A stretch of 64,000 nucleotides of DNA from Streptomyces iconiensis (GCF_028657195.3 NZ_JANCPR020000007.1:62001-126000); one strand, 5' to 3'; shown: positions 24,203 to 33,206, counted from the first letter of the stretch. Made by a program: numbers and translations. The notes: a model not told the origin generated them from the letters alone.

Positions 24203-24916
24203 ATGACAGCCCCGCTGTACCTCCGTATCCGGAACGAGCTGGAAGCCCGTATCCGGTCGGGGGAGTTGCCGCCTGGCACCCGGTTGCCCACCGAGGCCGA
24301 GCTGCAGGAACAGCATGGGATCGGCCGCGCCACCGCGCAGCGAGTCCTGCACGAACTGGCTCAGGCCGGCCTCGTCGAACGGCACAGGCGGCGGGGCACG
24401 TTCGTGACCGAAGGGGTGCGTCAGGAGAACCTGCTCCGATTCGTCAACCCGAAGCTGGTGGGCCCGGAGATCCCGGGCAGGCACGAGGTGTACAGCGCCT
24501 CGGTCGTCCCCGCATCGGACGTGACCCCACCGGTGCCGGGACTCGCGGCCGACACACCCGTGACCTATCTGGTGCGCCGTAAGTTCGACGCCGAAGAGAA
24601 CCCCGTAGCCCTCGAATACGCCACCGTTCCGTTCGCCCTCGCCCCGCGCCTGCTCGACGAGGACCTGGACCACCTCACGATGATTCCGTACTTCCGCGGG
24701 CAGGGCGTTCCGATCGCCACCTCGCGGATGTACCTCGATCCGATCCTGCTCGACGAGCCGACGGGCGCACTGCTCGGCTGCGCGCCGGGCACCCCCGTCC
24801 TCCGCCAGCGCAGGCTCACCTGGCTGGAGAACGGTGAGTTGGCCGAGTCGGCGGCCTATCTGATGCGCCCCGGGCTGATGGAGTTCTACATCGAGCAGTC
24901 CGTCCGCGGCGACTGA
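24203..24916 (+). CDS. GntR/HutC-family transcriptional regulator
   Basis: The protein has 237 residues. Residues 1-70 are a winged helix typical of GntR: LYLRIRNELEARIRSGELPP, TRLPTEAELQEQHGIGRAT and AQRVLHELAQAGLVERHRRR. Residues about 85-230 are a UTRA ligand-binding domain (VTYLVRRKFDAEENPVALEY, then PVLRQRRLTWLENGELAES), which marks the HutC subfamily. I chose ATG 24203; the upstream GTG at 24155 would place the palindromic operator inside the gene. It precedes oxidase, symporter and DAO genes in the same direction and probably senses their substrate or an intermediate. Confidence 0.9.
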   Translation: MTAPLYLRIRNELEARIRSGELPPGTRLPTEAELQEQHGIGRATAQRVLHELAQAGLVERHRRRGTFVTEGVRQENLLRFVNPKLVGPEIPGRHEVYSASVVPASDVTPPVPGLAADTPVTYLVRRKFDAEENPVALEYATVPFALAPRLLDEDLDHLTMIPYFRGQGVPIATSRMYLDPILLDEPTGALLGCAPGTPVLRQRRLTWLENGELAESAAYLMRPGLMEFYIEQSVRGD

Positions 24917-24984
24917 CACCCGAGCCGACCCGGGGAGCCCGTCCCCAGCGGGCTGCCTTGCCGGGCCGCTTCCCCGGGCCGCGT

Positions 24985-25050
24985 CCCTTGCCGAGCTGTG
25001 CCCCTTCCCGAGCCGTGCCCTTTCCGAGCTGTACCCCTTCCCGAGCTGCC
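24985..25050. repeat. Four imperfect tandem copies of a 17-bp unit
   Basis: Units of the form CCCTTCCCGAGCTGTGC recur at 24985, 25002, 25019 (16 bp) and 25035 (16 bp). They lie between the GntR and oxidase genes, in a CT-rich stretch without coding potential. Confidence 0.6.
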
Positions 25051-25172
25051 CACCGAGCTTTCCAGCTGCCTCGTCCCAAGCCTTCGAGCTGCCCCCCCCG
25101 AGCTGAATTCACGCGCTGACCCCAACAGCCCCGGCCACCCGTGTGTGCGCCGGCCTTCCGCGAGGAGCTTTC

Positions 25173-26318
25173 ATGACGGCTTCGGCACCCCGTGTCGCGA
25201 TCATCGGCACCGGCGTCATCGGCGCCATGGCCGCGTGGCAACTCGCCGCCCGCGGCGCTGACGTCCTCACCTTCGACACGTACGGCCGCGGGCACGACCG
25301 CGGCGCCTCGGCGGGGGAGTCCCGCATCTTCCGTACCGTCTACAAGGAGGGAGGCTCCTACGTTCCGCTCCTGCGGCGCGCACACAGCCTGTGGCGCGAG
25401 TTGGAGACCGCCAGTGACCGGGCCCTGCTGACGATGTGCGGCGGCCTGACCATCGGCGCCCCCGACGAACCCGATGTCGCCGCCGTACGCCGCTGCGCCG
25501 AGGAGGCCGGGCTGCCGCACGAGGTGCTCGACCGTACGGCAGCGGCCGAGCGCTACCCCCAACACCGGCTCGACCAGGGCGAGATCGCGTTCCTCGACCC
25601 GGACTCCGGGGTGCTGCGCCCCGAACCCTCCGTGCAGGGCGCGCTCGACGCCGCCGAGCGCGCGGGAGCGCGGATCCTCTCGTACCGGAGGGTCGACGAG
25701 GTCGCCGAGACCGCGGACGGCTGGCGCCTCTCGGCGGGCGGCGAGACATACACCGTCGACCACGTCGTCCTCACCACCGGGCCCTGGTCGCCCGGGGTGG
25801 GTCCGCTCGCGGAACTCCCCGTACGGGCACGGCTGATCACGGCGTGCTGGTTCGCCGCGCGGGACGTCGCCGCTCACCGTCCCGACCGGCTGCCCATCGC
25901 GATCCGCAGGCACCCGGAGGCCGGATTCTCCTGCTTCCCCGTACTCGACGGCGCCGCGGTGAAGATCGTGCCGCACCACCTGGGCTGGCCCGACCTCGAC
26001 ACCCCCGACGGTCTGCCCCGCAGCGCCGCGCCGGAGTTCGCGCGCGCCGCGTCCGAGGCCGTCGCGCGGCTGCTGCCCGGACTGATACCGGAGCCCATCC
26101 GCATCGGCACGTACGCGGAGGGCTTCACACCCGATGACCACGCCATCGTCGGACCGCTGCCCGGCGCCCGTAACGCCACCGTTCTCACCGGGTTCTCCGG
26201 CCACGGCTTCAAACTCGCGCCCGTCTTCGGCGAGATCGCGGCCGACCTCGTGCTGGAGGGAAAGATGGGATACGACATCGGCGCACTCGACCCCCGGCGC
26301 TTCACGCCGGACGCGTAA
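25173..26318 (+). CDS. FAD-dependent oxidase, sarcosine/N-methyltryptophan oxidase-like
   Basis: The protein has 381 residues. A Rossmann FAD motif (VAIIGTGVIGAMAAWQLAAR) starts at residue 9. RGASAGESRIFRTVYKEG-type sequence follows, with GASAGESRIFR matching monomeric sarcosine oxidase and SolA, and the C-terminal TGFSGHGFKLAPVFGEIAAD is equally diagnostic. These enzymes oxidise N-methyl or secondary amino acids to release formaldehyde or an imine plus hydrogen peroxide. GAGGAG lies 7 nt before the ATG. It follows a GntR regulator and precedes a sodium symporter and a second DAO-fold enzyme, so the pathway is probably uptake and oxidative breakdown of an N-substituted amino acid. Confidence 0.85.
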   Translation: MTASAPRVAIIGTGVIGAMAAWQLAARGADVLTFDTYGRGHDRGASAGESRIFRTVYKEGGSYVPLLRRAHSLWRELETASDRALLTMCGGLTIGAPDEPDVAAVRRCAEEAGLPHEVLDRTAAAERYPQHRLDQGEIAFLDPDSGVLRPEPSVQGALDAAERAGARILSYRRVDEVAETADGWRLSAGGETYTVDHVVLTTGPWSPGVGPLAELPVRARLITACWFAARDVAAHRPDRLPIAIRRHPEAGFSCFPVLDGAAVKIVPHHLGWPDLDTPDGLPRSAAPEFARAASEAVARLLPGLIPEPIRIGTYAEGFTPDDHAIVGPLPGARNATVLTGFSGHGFKLAPVFGEIAADLVLEGKMGYDIGALDPRRFTPDA

Positions 26319-26504
26319 GCGGTCCGGCGGCCACAGAAACTGACAGCAGACAGCAGACCGCGGGAATTCAGCGGGTCACAGAAGCGGGTAACAGAACCGC
26401 CGGCTGAGGCAACAGCAGGAGCCACGTAAAGACACACACATTCACAACACGTGCATGTACGCAGAGTGCGCGTGCTGGTCCCGTCATGCCCACGGAGGCA
26501 GGCC

Positions 26505-27977
26505 ATGCCCAGAAACTCGACCGGCCAGATCGTCGCCATCGTCCTCGCGAGCCTGCTCATCATCGCGTTGGGCGCATTGCTCTCCATGTATTTCGGCAAG
26601 CGTGCCAAGAATTCCGATGACTGGCTCGCGGCACCCGAATCCCTGCCGCTCGGTGTCGTCGTCATCACGCAGTTCGCCACCGCCGTCGGCGGGGGTGTCC
26701 TGATCGCCCATGTCGGCATCGCCTACTCCTCCGGATGGTCCGTCTTCGCCTACGAGGGCTGCGTGCTGCTCGGATTCCTCGGGCTCGCCGTGGTCGCACG
26801 CTGGCTGCGGCAGCAGCGGTTCACGACCGTGCCCGACATCATCAGCAAGTTGTTCGGGAACAGCAGGCCCGTCACCGCCGTGGCCGGGATCGCCGCGCTG
26901 ATCGTGCCGTTCGGCTGGCTGGCCACCCAATTCGTGGCCTTCGCCAAGCTCTTCGGCGAACTCACTGGGATTCCTTCGCCGGTGCTGATCCTCACGATCA
27001 TGGTGGGCTCCCTCATCTTCGTACTGCCGGGCGGACTGACCTCGGTCGTCTGGACGGACTTCGTCTTCGGTATCTTCAAGATTGTGATGTCGCTCATCGT
27101 CGCCGGTTACGCCGTCTATCTCGCGGGCGGCTGGGGCGGAATCACGGAGAAGGTCCCGGAGAATCTGTGGCGGCCGAGCGGAATCACGGCGGCCGGCGGT
27201 GAACAGATATGGCTGTGGGTCGCCGCCATCGTTCCTGGCACGCTCACCAACCAGCTCTATTTCCAGCGGGTCTTCGCCACGAAAAAGGTGTCCGACGCGC
27301 GACGCGGACTCGTACTCTCCGGGATGACGATCCTCATCGGCGGCCTCTACGCCGGATGCATCGGCCTCGCGGTGCGCGCCATGAATCCCGGGCTCAGCAA
27401 CCCGGAGGACGCGGCGGGCTGGCTGATCACCCGGCTCCCCGCCGTACTGCTCGTCGTGTACGGCGCCTTCCTCGTCGCGACCATCGTCTCCACGACCGGC
27501 GCGGCACTGCAGTCCGTGGTCGCCAACCTCATCCGCGACCTCTACCAGAACGTTTTCGGCCGCACACGCGGCGACCGCGCGACGGTCTCGCTGTCGCGGA
27601 TGTTCACCGCGGTCGTGGCCCTGCTCGCCGCAGGACTGGCCATCGCCTTCCCCAGTGCGCTGGACTGGCTCGTCGCCAGCTACGCCTACTCGGCCGCGAC
27701 ACTCGCGGCACCGATCTTCGTCGGCTACCTGCTGCGCGGACGCTTCACCCTGCGGCCCGTCATGGCGCTGGGCGGCATGGTAGCCGGAATCGCGGGCTGC
27801 GCGGCAGCCCAGCTCATCGGTACGACCGTGCCGTACGCCGTCTACGGAATCTCCGCCTCCATCCTGGCCCTGCTGGTGCTGCTCCTCGTGCCGGGGCGCG
27901 GCCGGCCCAGCGCACGAAGCGGAACCGGAAGCAGCGGATCCGGCGCCCCCAAGAACCTGTCCACCGTGGAAAGTTGA
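26505..27977 (+). CDS. Sodium:solute symporter (SSS family)
   Basis: The protein has 490 residues and about 13 membrane helices with the LeuT-type pattern. Family blocks include SMYFGKRAKNSDDWLAAPES near helix 1, the sodium-site helix QFATAVGGGVLIAHVGIAYS, VWTDFVFGIFKIVMSLIVAG and IVSTTGAALQSVVANLIRDL. It would import a small amine or carboxylate with sodium. ACGGAGG lies just before ATG 26505; an upstream in-frame ATG at 26451 lacks a ribosome binding site. It lies between two FAD oxidases in one operon, so its cargo is probably their substrate. Confidence 0.9.
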   Translation: MPRNSTGQIVAIVLASLLIIALGALLSMYFGKRAKNSDDWLAAPESLPLGVVVITQFATAVGGGVLIAHVGIAYSSGWSVFAYEGCVLLGFLGLAVVARWLRQQRFTTVPDIISKLFGNSRPVTAVAGIAALIVPFGWLATQFVAFAKLFGELTGIPSPVLILTIMVGSLIFVLPGGLTSVVWTDFVFGIFKIVMSLIVAGYAVYLAGGWGGITEKVPENLWRPSGITAAGGEQIWLWVAAIVPGTLTNQLYFQRVFATKKVSDARRGLVLSGMTILIGGLYAGCIGLAVRAMNPGLSNPEDAAGWLITRLPAVLLVVYGAFLVATIVSTTGAALQSVVANLIRDLYQNVFGRTRGDRATVSLSRMFTAVVALLAAGLAIAFPSALDWLVASYAYSAATLAAPIFVGYLLRGRFTLRPVMALGGMVAGIAGCAAAQLIGTTVPYAVYGISASILALLVLLLVPGRGRPSARSGTGSSGSGAPKNLSTVES

Positions 27978-27986
27978 GGTAAGCAC

Positions 27987-29156
27987 ATGCGTATCGCGAT
28001 TGTCGGTCTCGGGGTCATCGGCGCAAGCACGGCCAGGTCACTGGCGCTGGCCGGCGCTCAGGTGACCGTCTTCGAACGCTCTCTGCCCGCAGCGGGGACC
28101 ACCGCTACCTCGGCCACGACGTTCGCCTGGATCAACTCGCACCAGAAGAACCCCCTCGCCTACCACGCGCTGAACGTCGCCGGTATCGCCGAGCACGAAG
28201 CGCTGGCGGCGGACGGGGGTGACTGGTTCTTCCAGACAGGGAACCTGGAATGGGCGCACGAATCCGGCCTGGACACCCTCTCCGACGCCGTCGCCGAACT
28301 CCGCGTGCGCGGCTACCCCGCAGAGTGGATCACCCCGGAACGCGCCCGCACCCTCGTGCCCGACCTGCGGGTACCGCCCGGTGTGCGGGACATCGCCTGG
28401 TACCCGCAGGAGGGCCATGTGCTGCCGGCCGCGCTCCTCGCCCGCCTCTGGGGCGAGGCACGCGACCTCGGCGCCGTACTGCGCTGCCCCGAGGAGGTCA
28501 CCGGCGTGACCGCGCACGGCAACGGCGCCCGGGTGGCCCTGGCGTCCGGCGGCGACGAGGATTTCGACGCCGTGGTACTCGCCGCCGGCCGCTGGACCGA
28601 ACCCCTCGCCGCGGCTTCCGGGGTGCCGGTCCCCATGGCCGACCCGGAAGCGCCGGGCTCAGCCACCGTCGGCCTGCTCGGCTACACGGCGCCGGTGCCC
28701 GCGCGCGTCGGCAGGGTGCTGACGACGCCCGAGCTGAACGTACGGCCCGAAGGCGGCGGCAGGCTCGTCGTACAGGGGCTCGACCTCGACGTGCACGCCG
28801 ACCCGGCCAACGTCCCGGCGCCCGACAGCACGTACGCGGCGGAACTCTGCGCCCGCCTGGGGGACTTGGTCGACGGTGCCGAAGGAGCACGCCTGGAGTC
28901 CCTGCGCGTCGGCCAGCGGTCCATGCCCGCCGACGGCAGGACGGTCGCCGGACCCGGAAGCGGCGGTCACGTCTATGTGATCGCCACGCACAGCGGCATC
29001 ACGCTGGGCCCGTTGCTCGGCAGGCTCGCGGCCGAGGAGATCGTCTCCGGGACGCAGAGCCCGCTGCTCGCCGAGTTCCGCCCGGAGCGGTTCGAGGGGG
29101 TGAACAGGGAATCCCTCGCTCCGCTCACCCCGGCCCGCTTCGCCGGGCAGCAATGA
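27987..29156 (+). CDS. FAD-dependent oxidoreductase (DAO superfamily)
   Basis: The protein has 389 residues. The FAD fold opens the protein (RIAIVGLGVIGASTARSLAL, then VTVFERSLPAAGTTATSA). A central FDAVVLAAGRWTEPLA and a C-terminal HVYVIATHSGITLGPLLGRL complete the DAO pattern. These enzymes oxidise D-amino acids, glycine or N-alkyl amino acids. The start is 9 nt after the symporter stop, with GAGGTAAGC as ribosome binding site, so the genes form one transcript. It differs clearly from the SolA-like oxidase upstream, which suggests two sequential oxidations or two related substrates. Confidence 0.85.
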   Translation: MRIAIVGLGVIGASTARSLALAGAQVTVFERSLPAAGTTATSATTFAWINSHQKNPLAYHALNVAGIAEHEALAADGGDWFFQTGNLEWAHESGLDTLSDAVAELRVRGYPAEWITPERARTLVPDLRVPPGVRDIAWYPQEGHVLPAALLARLWGEARDLGAVLRCPEEVTGVTAHGNGARVALASGGDEDFDAVVLAAGRWTEPLAAASGVPVPMADPEAPGSATVGLLGYTAPVPARVGRVLTTPELNVRPEGGGRLVVQGLDLDVHADPANVPAPDSTYAAELCARLGDLVDGAEGARLESLRVGQRSMPADGRTVAGPGSGGHVYVIATHSGITLGPLLGRLAAEEIVSGTQSPLLAEFRPERFEGVNRESLAPLTPARFAGQQ

Positions 29157-29174
29157 CCGACCGGTGCGAGCGGT

Positions 29175-30461
29175 TCACTCGTCCCAGTCCCAGGAGTCGA
29201 AGTAGGCCGTCGCACCCGTGCGCCTGGCTTCCATCACCGCCTCCAGGCGGGCGAAGTCCCGCCGGGGCATGAGCGCCCGCCACTCCTCCACCGCCAGCAC
29301 GCGCACCTCGTCGTGCTCGTCGGCGTCCAGTGCGATGTCCTCGATCTCCTGGCCGGTGAGCCGGCCGCCGTCGAAGACGAACCCGATCGTGCTGAACGGC
29401 CACGCACGCCCGGGCCCACCGAAGACCGAGGCGATAAGCCGGGGCGGCCCGCCGAAAGCGATGCCGGTCTCCTCCTGGCATTCCCGCAGGGCCGTCTGCC
29501 AGGGACGCTCACCCGGGTCCATGGTTCCGCCCGGCCACTGCCAGGGGTGCCCGGGGGAGTAGACCGACCGCAGCTGCAACGGGCGTTCACGCTCGTCGGT
29601 GAAGAACAGGCAGGCGAAAGATGTCGACTTGAGGAGCTTCTCGGCGTACTCCTCGGGCGGCAGCCACACCGGACTCCTGCCGTATGCCGTGCTGGTGGCG
29701 GGGCAGCCGGGCGTGTCAGCGGCGGCGGCAGCACTCGTGGCGACGGTGGTGGCCGGACCGGTTTTCCCCGGCTTCCCGTCCCCGGAACCGGGCGCGGGCC
29801 CTTCTGCGCGGGGAGTTGGACGGTCGGCGCACACGCGGTCGGCGCATGGGCGGTCAGGGGACTGCAGCGCGGCTTGCGTCCGCTCGTGTGACGGGTGCCG
29901 GTCCCACGACGGTACGGAACCGGCATGGTGGCCGTCGCTGAGGTGGGCCGTGGCGCCGGACATGCGGGCGCGTACGGCGGCCACCACGATCCGCGCGTCC
30001 ACCGGGGTCATCAGCTCGCTCGCCGCGTGCGGGTCGATCAACCTGTACCCGGACAGTTCGTCGGCCGGCAGCCGGAGGGACGCGATGTCCGCCGCGGTGA
30101 GAACTCCGCCGTCCAGGACGTACCGCACCTCACCGGGGAAGGGCAGGCCGGCGGCAACGTCCGGGTGTCCTGGGGAGAGCCAGTGCACGGCCAGGAGCTT
30201 CCCCGGGGCCCGCGACAGGCCCAGTTCCTCGTGGACCTCGCGCCGGCACGCCGTCTCAGGGCTCTCGCCGGGTTCGGCGCAGCCGCCCGGCAGCAGCCAC
30301 TCGCCGCGGTAGGTGGGCTTGACCAGCAGAACGCGGCCCAGCTCGTCGGAGAGCAACGCCGCCGCGCCCAGCCAGACCGCGTGCCGGGAACGGGCGTACT
30401 CCTCCTGGCTCGTCCTCGGCTGTTGCGGGATCCGCGGAGTGCCGCGGTGCGGTGAGTCCAT
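29175..30461 (-). CDS. Tandem double-NUDIX hydrolase
   Basis: The protein has 428 residues with two complete NUDIX boxes of the form Gx5Ex7REUxEExGU. The first is at about residues 58-80 (GCAEPGESPETACRREVHEE then LGL) and the second at about 318-340 (GTMDPGERPWQTALRECQEE then TGI). A Pro/Ala/Thr-rich linker of about 100 residues separates the domains. NUDIX enzymes hydrolyse nucleoside diphosphates linked to another moiety. In Streptomyces this gene could result from fusion of two hydrolases or from an internal domain duplication, though the two boxes differ. It is convergent with the DAO gene. The substrate is unknown. Confidence 0.85.
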   Translation of the reverse strand: MDSPHRGTPRIPQQPRTSQEEYARSRHAVWLGAAALLSDELGRVLLVKPTYRGEWLLPGGCAEPGESPETACRREVHEELGLSRAPGKLLAVHWLSPGHPDVAAGLPFPGEVRYVLDGGVLTAADIASLRLPADELSGYRLIDPHAASELMTPVDARIVVAAVRARMSGATAHLSDGHHAGSVPSWDRHPSHERTQAALQSPDRPCADRVCADRPTPRAEGPAPGSGDGKPGKTGPATTVATSAAAAADTPGCPATSTAYGRSPVWLPPEEYAEKLLKSTSFACLFFTDERERPLQLRSVYSPGHPWQWPGGTMDPGERPWQTALRECQEETGIAFGGPPRLIASVFGGPGRAWPFSTIGFVFDGGRLTGQEIEDIALDADEHDEVRVLAVEEWRALMPRRDFARLEAVMEARRTGATAYFDSWDWDE

Positions 30462-30726
30462 CTCGGCTTCCCTGAGGTGAGAGATGCGGTCAAAAGGTCA
30501 GCCAGGACAGTGTCTTGCAGGTTGCGCTTCGATGGGGTCACCCACTCGGGAGACCGGCCCGTGCTGCCTTCCGGCGCGGACCGGCGACGCGAAGGCCGTC
30601 GCACGGTCGCGCCTTCGCGGCGTGCCCCCGGCCCGCTCCCAAGCAGGCCACCGCTCACCGCGCAGTGGCGTCCTCTGCGCGCGCTCTTCCCTGTCAGCGC
30701 GTCCGCTCCGAAGAGCGCGCGTTCGT

Positions 30727-31638
30727 CTACGCGTCTTCCTGACCTTGTACCCGCTCCTGCCGGAGGCTGCCCCGTACGACGGCGACGGGGCAGTGCGCAT
30801 GGTGCAGGAGCGCCTGGCTGACCGAGCCGAGCAGGAGCCCCGTGAAGCCGCCGCGCCCGCGTGCGCCCACGACGAGGAGCTGAGCCTCTTCGCTGGCTTC
30901 GAGCAGCGCCTGCCTGCTGTACTCCTGTACGAGCCGGGGAGTGACGGCGACGTCGGGGTACTCCTCGCGCCACCCGGCGAGCGTGGCCGAAAGGATGCGC
31001 TCCTCCTCGTCCTTGAGCATGTCGATGTCGTAGACCATCGGCACCTGGACGCCGGTGCCGACGGCGACGGGCCCCGTCCAGTTGTTCCAGGTGTGCAGCG
31101 CGACGAGTTCGGCCCCGCGCAGTGAGGCTTCCGCGAAGGCCCAGGCCACGGCCGCCTCGCCCACCTCGGAGCCGTCGACACCGAGCACAACGGGACCCAT
31201 GGGGTCGGGTTTGCCGCGTGTGACCAGGACGGGGCACTCGGCGTGTGCCGCGAGGTGCACGGCGACCGAGCCGACCAGCAGCCCGGTGAAGCCGCCCATG
31301 CCACGGGTTCCCACGACGACGAGCCCGGCCTCGCGTGACTCGGTGCTGAGCACGGACAGCGGTTCGCCGGAGACGACCTCTCCGGTGACCTCGACACCTG
31401 CCTCGGCCGTGCGAGCGCGGCTGACGGCCTCCTCAACGGTCTGGTTGGCGAGGTTACGGAGCCCGCCTTCGGGCGAGCCCACCACGGACGGTGCCAGCGG
31501 TACCGACATCAGAGGCCAGACGAACGCGTGCACGATACGCAGCGAGGCTCCCCGTACCGCCGCCTCGCGCGCGGCGACATCCACCGCGTAGAGGCTCGAA
31601 GCGGAACCGTCCACACCCACGACGACTGACGCGCTCAC
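30727..31638 (-). CDS. Universal stress protein with two UspA domains
   Basis: The protein has 303 residues formed by two UspA domains. Each carries the ATP-binding Gx2Gx9GS loop: GTRGMGGFTGLLVGS (about residue 110) and GARGRGGFTGLLLGS (about residue 258). Each starts with a VVGVDGS-type strand (VVVGVDGSAS at residue 6, VVLGVDGSEV near 150). Such cytoplasmic proteins respond to hypoxia, starvation or redox stress. GTG 31638 is preceded by GGGAGA. It stands alone; the neighbours on both sides run in unrelated pathways. It ends with a short charged tail. Confidence 0.9.
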   Translation of the reverse strand: MSASVVVGVDGSASSLYAVDVAAREAAVRGASLRIVHAFVWPLMSVPLAPSVVGSPEGGLRNLANQTVEEAVSRARTAEAGVEVTGEVVSGEPLSVLSTESREAGLVVVGTRGMGGFTGLLVGSVAVHLAAHAECPVLVTRGKPDPMGPVVLGVDGSEVGEAAVAWAFAEASLRGAELVALHTWNNWTGPVAVGTGVQVPMVYDIDMLKDEEERILSATLAGWREEYPDVAVTPRLVQEYSRQALLEASEEAQLLVVGARGRGGFTGLLLGSVSQALLHHAHCPVAVVRGSLRQERVQGQEDA

Positions 31639-32152
31639 GACCGTCTCCCTTCCCCGGGGACCCCACGCACCGTGGGGCTGCCCTCTCCAGGCTTACAGCC
31701 CATGCGCCCCTCCAGCAGGGACGGATGGCCCGAACGAGCGGGACCTTGGGCCCGGAACGGACACCGCGCAGGCATGCCCATGCCGAATTCAGGGCTCCCG
31801 CGGCGGCCCTCGCACTCCCCGGACCCGGAAATCCCCCGGGGACCTCCGGAAGTCCCTCGGGCCTCTGGAAATCCCCCGGAACTCGCGAAGTTGCTCGCTT
31901 CCCAGTACCGGTGCGTTACGACGACCACTAGATCGGACGACCACGAGAACGAGGGCGTCCGCGTTCCGGACCTCCGGCCTTTTCCTGTATCTTCCCTGCG
32001 CCTTTTCCGGCTCTTTCCAGGGTGCCGGATCACGTTGGGTAATGCATCGCCGCGCTTTCATTACGCCACCTGGGCGAGACACCGGGCAATTCCGCATTAG
32101 TCGTGTCGCACGGAAGCCGCGGTCGTTACGGAGGGCGACAGCGGAGTTGCGG
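31639..32152. other. Intergenic region, no intact gene
   Basis: About 510 nt hold the promoter of the stress protein near 31640-31750. Open frames here lack coding bias. Two near-identical GGAAATCCCCCGG elements occur around 31828 and 31867, with no known meaning. Confidence 0.4.
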
Positions 32153-32242
32153 GGCGATCAGCCAGTGAACGTCTGCGGCAACACCATCGGCATTATCGGA
32201 TTGTTGAACCCCGCGTTCGGCAACGCCCGCAACAACAGCTGA
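32153..32242 (+). pseudogene. Chaplin-domain fragment
   Basis: The last 29 codons of a small open frame read GDQPVNVCGNTIGIIGLLNP followed by AFGNARNNS and a stop. This is the core of a chaplin domain (PVNVCGN-VNVIGLLNPAFGN-C). The signal peptide and the first half of the domain are absent upstream, and the second conserved Cys is replaced. It therefore looks like the tail of a chaplin gene that lost its 5' end, next to an intact chaplin-like gene. Confidence 0.5.
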
Positions 32243-32279
32243 AGTTCCCCCGCCGTTCACGTGCGGGAACAGAGCCGAC

Positions 32280-32321
32280 CGGCTCCGGTGCATGGGGCGT
32301 GGAGCCCACGCACCGGAGCCG
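32280..32321. terminator. 12-bp hairpin after chaplin fragment
   Basis: CGGCTCCGGTGC and GCACCGGAGCCG form a perfect stem around an 18-nt loop, 38 nt after the chaplin fragment stop. Confidence 0.6.
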
Positions 32322-32455
32322 TCCGGCTTGTGTGCAACACCTCCACCCTTGAACCGATCTGAAGCGACTTGCGGTCGGCCCGGAAGCCCCGCCCGGATTC
32401 CCGTGATTCCCGGCCCTCCGCGCCTTCCGCAACCGACTGAGAGCAGGAAGAGACC

Positions 32456-33052
32456 ATGCGAAAGGTCTTGAGCAGGAGCCTTCTCACCGCGGCTGCCACC
32501 ACCGGAGTCCTCGCGGCGGCGGCCGGACATGCGCACGCCGACGCCAGCGTCGGCTCGCTGACGAACAACAACCCGGGGGCCGGTTCAGGCAGCTCGGTAC
32601 AGACCCCCCTCGACGGATCGATGGATGCCTGCGACAACTCGACGAGCGGGCTCGGCGCGCTGAACCCGGTGTTCGGGAAAAAGTGCGCCGAGGACGACGG
32701 GGCCTCCGGGCACCGTACGGGGTCGAGCGCACCCCGGCAGTCGGCGCAGGACAGCGTGCCCGAACAGTCCGCGCCTGAGCGTTCGGGGTCCGAGCCGTCC
32801 GCACAGGACCGGGCCCCCGAGAGTGCACCGGCTGACACGTCGGAGGAGGACGCCTCCTCCACCCGGCAGGCACCCCCGCAGCAGCGGGCGGGGGGCTGGG
32901 CCGCGCAGAGCGAGTCGGCCCAGCCGAGCGGCGCGGACAACGCGCTGGCCGAGACCGGTGCAGCGGGCACCGGAGCGCTCGGGGCCCTGGGCGCCGGCGC
33001 GCTGTTCGGCGGCGTAGTGCTCTACCGCCGCTCCACCCGCCGCCGCGCCTGA
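32456..33052 (+). CDS. Chaplin-like surface protein with LAETG sortase signal
   Basis: The protein has 198 residues. A signal peptide (MRKVLSRSLLTAAATTGVLA, cleavage near AHADA) is followed by a chaplin-like domain at about residues 45-77 (TPLDGSMDACD, then GLGALNPVFGKKC) with two Cys. Next is a long disordered Ser/Pro/Gln/Glu-rich stalk (78-160), and finally LAETG at 164-168, a hydrophobic segment and RRSTRRRA. LAxTG is the signal read by class E sortases of Streptomyces, which anchor the long chaplins to peptidoglycan. The chaplin domain here is divergent, and only one is seen where long chaplins have two. The role is probably surface hydrophobicity or aerial growth, by inference. Confidence 0.8.
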   Translation: MRKVLSRSLLTAAATTGVLAAAAGHAHADASVGSLTNNNPGAGSGSSVQTPLDGSMDACDNSTSGLGALNPVFGKKCAEDDGASGHRTGSSAPRQSAQDSVPEQSAPERSGSEPSAQDRAPESAPADTSEEDASSTRQAPPQQRAGGWAAQSESAQPSGADNALAETGAAGTGALGALGAGALFGGVVLYRRSTRRRA

Positions 33053-33077
33053 ACCTGCGTCCGGCGAACGATCGGCA

Positions 33078-33116
33078 CCTCAGCGGAGCGGACCACAGCG
33101 GTCCGCTCCGCTGAGG
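33078..33116. terminator. 17-bp perfect hairpin terminator
   Basis: CCTCAGCGGAGCGGACC and GGTCCGCTCCGCTGAGG pair perfectly around a 5-nt loop, 26 nt after the chaplin-like gene. It is a strong intrinsic-type terminator for a high-GC genome. Confidence 0.8.
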
Positions 33117-33164
33117 TCGTTCTCCTCGGGGCCGCCGGCCCCGGCGCCCCCGGCTGAGCAGTAC

Positions 33165-33206
33165 GGGGTCCCCGCACCGTCCGACGGCGGACGGTGCGGG
33201 GACCCC
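33165..33206. terminator. 19-bp perfect hairpin terminator
   Basis: GGGGTCCCCGCACCGTCCG and CGGACGGTGCGGGGACCCC pair perfectly around a 4-nt loop, 13 nt beyond the end of the lectin gene on the opposite strand. With the previous hairpin it insulates two convergent genes. Confidence 0.8.

Noticed and set aside
26484..27986. A long open frame antisense to the sodium symporter
   Set aside because: Very rich in Asp, Glu, Gly and His with no domain; the symporter frame has proper codon bias.
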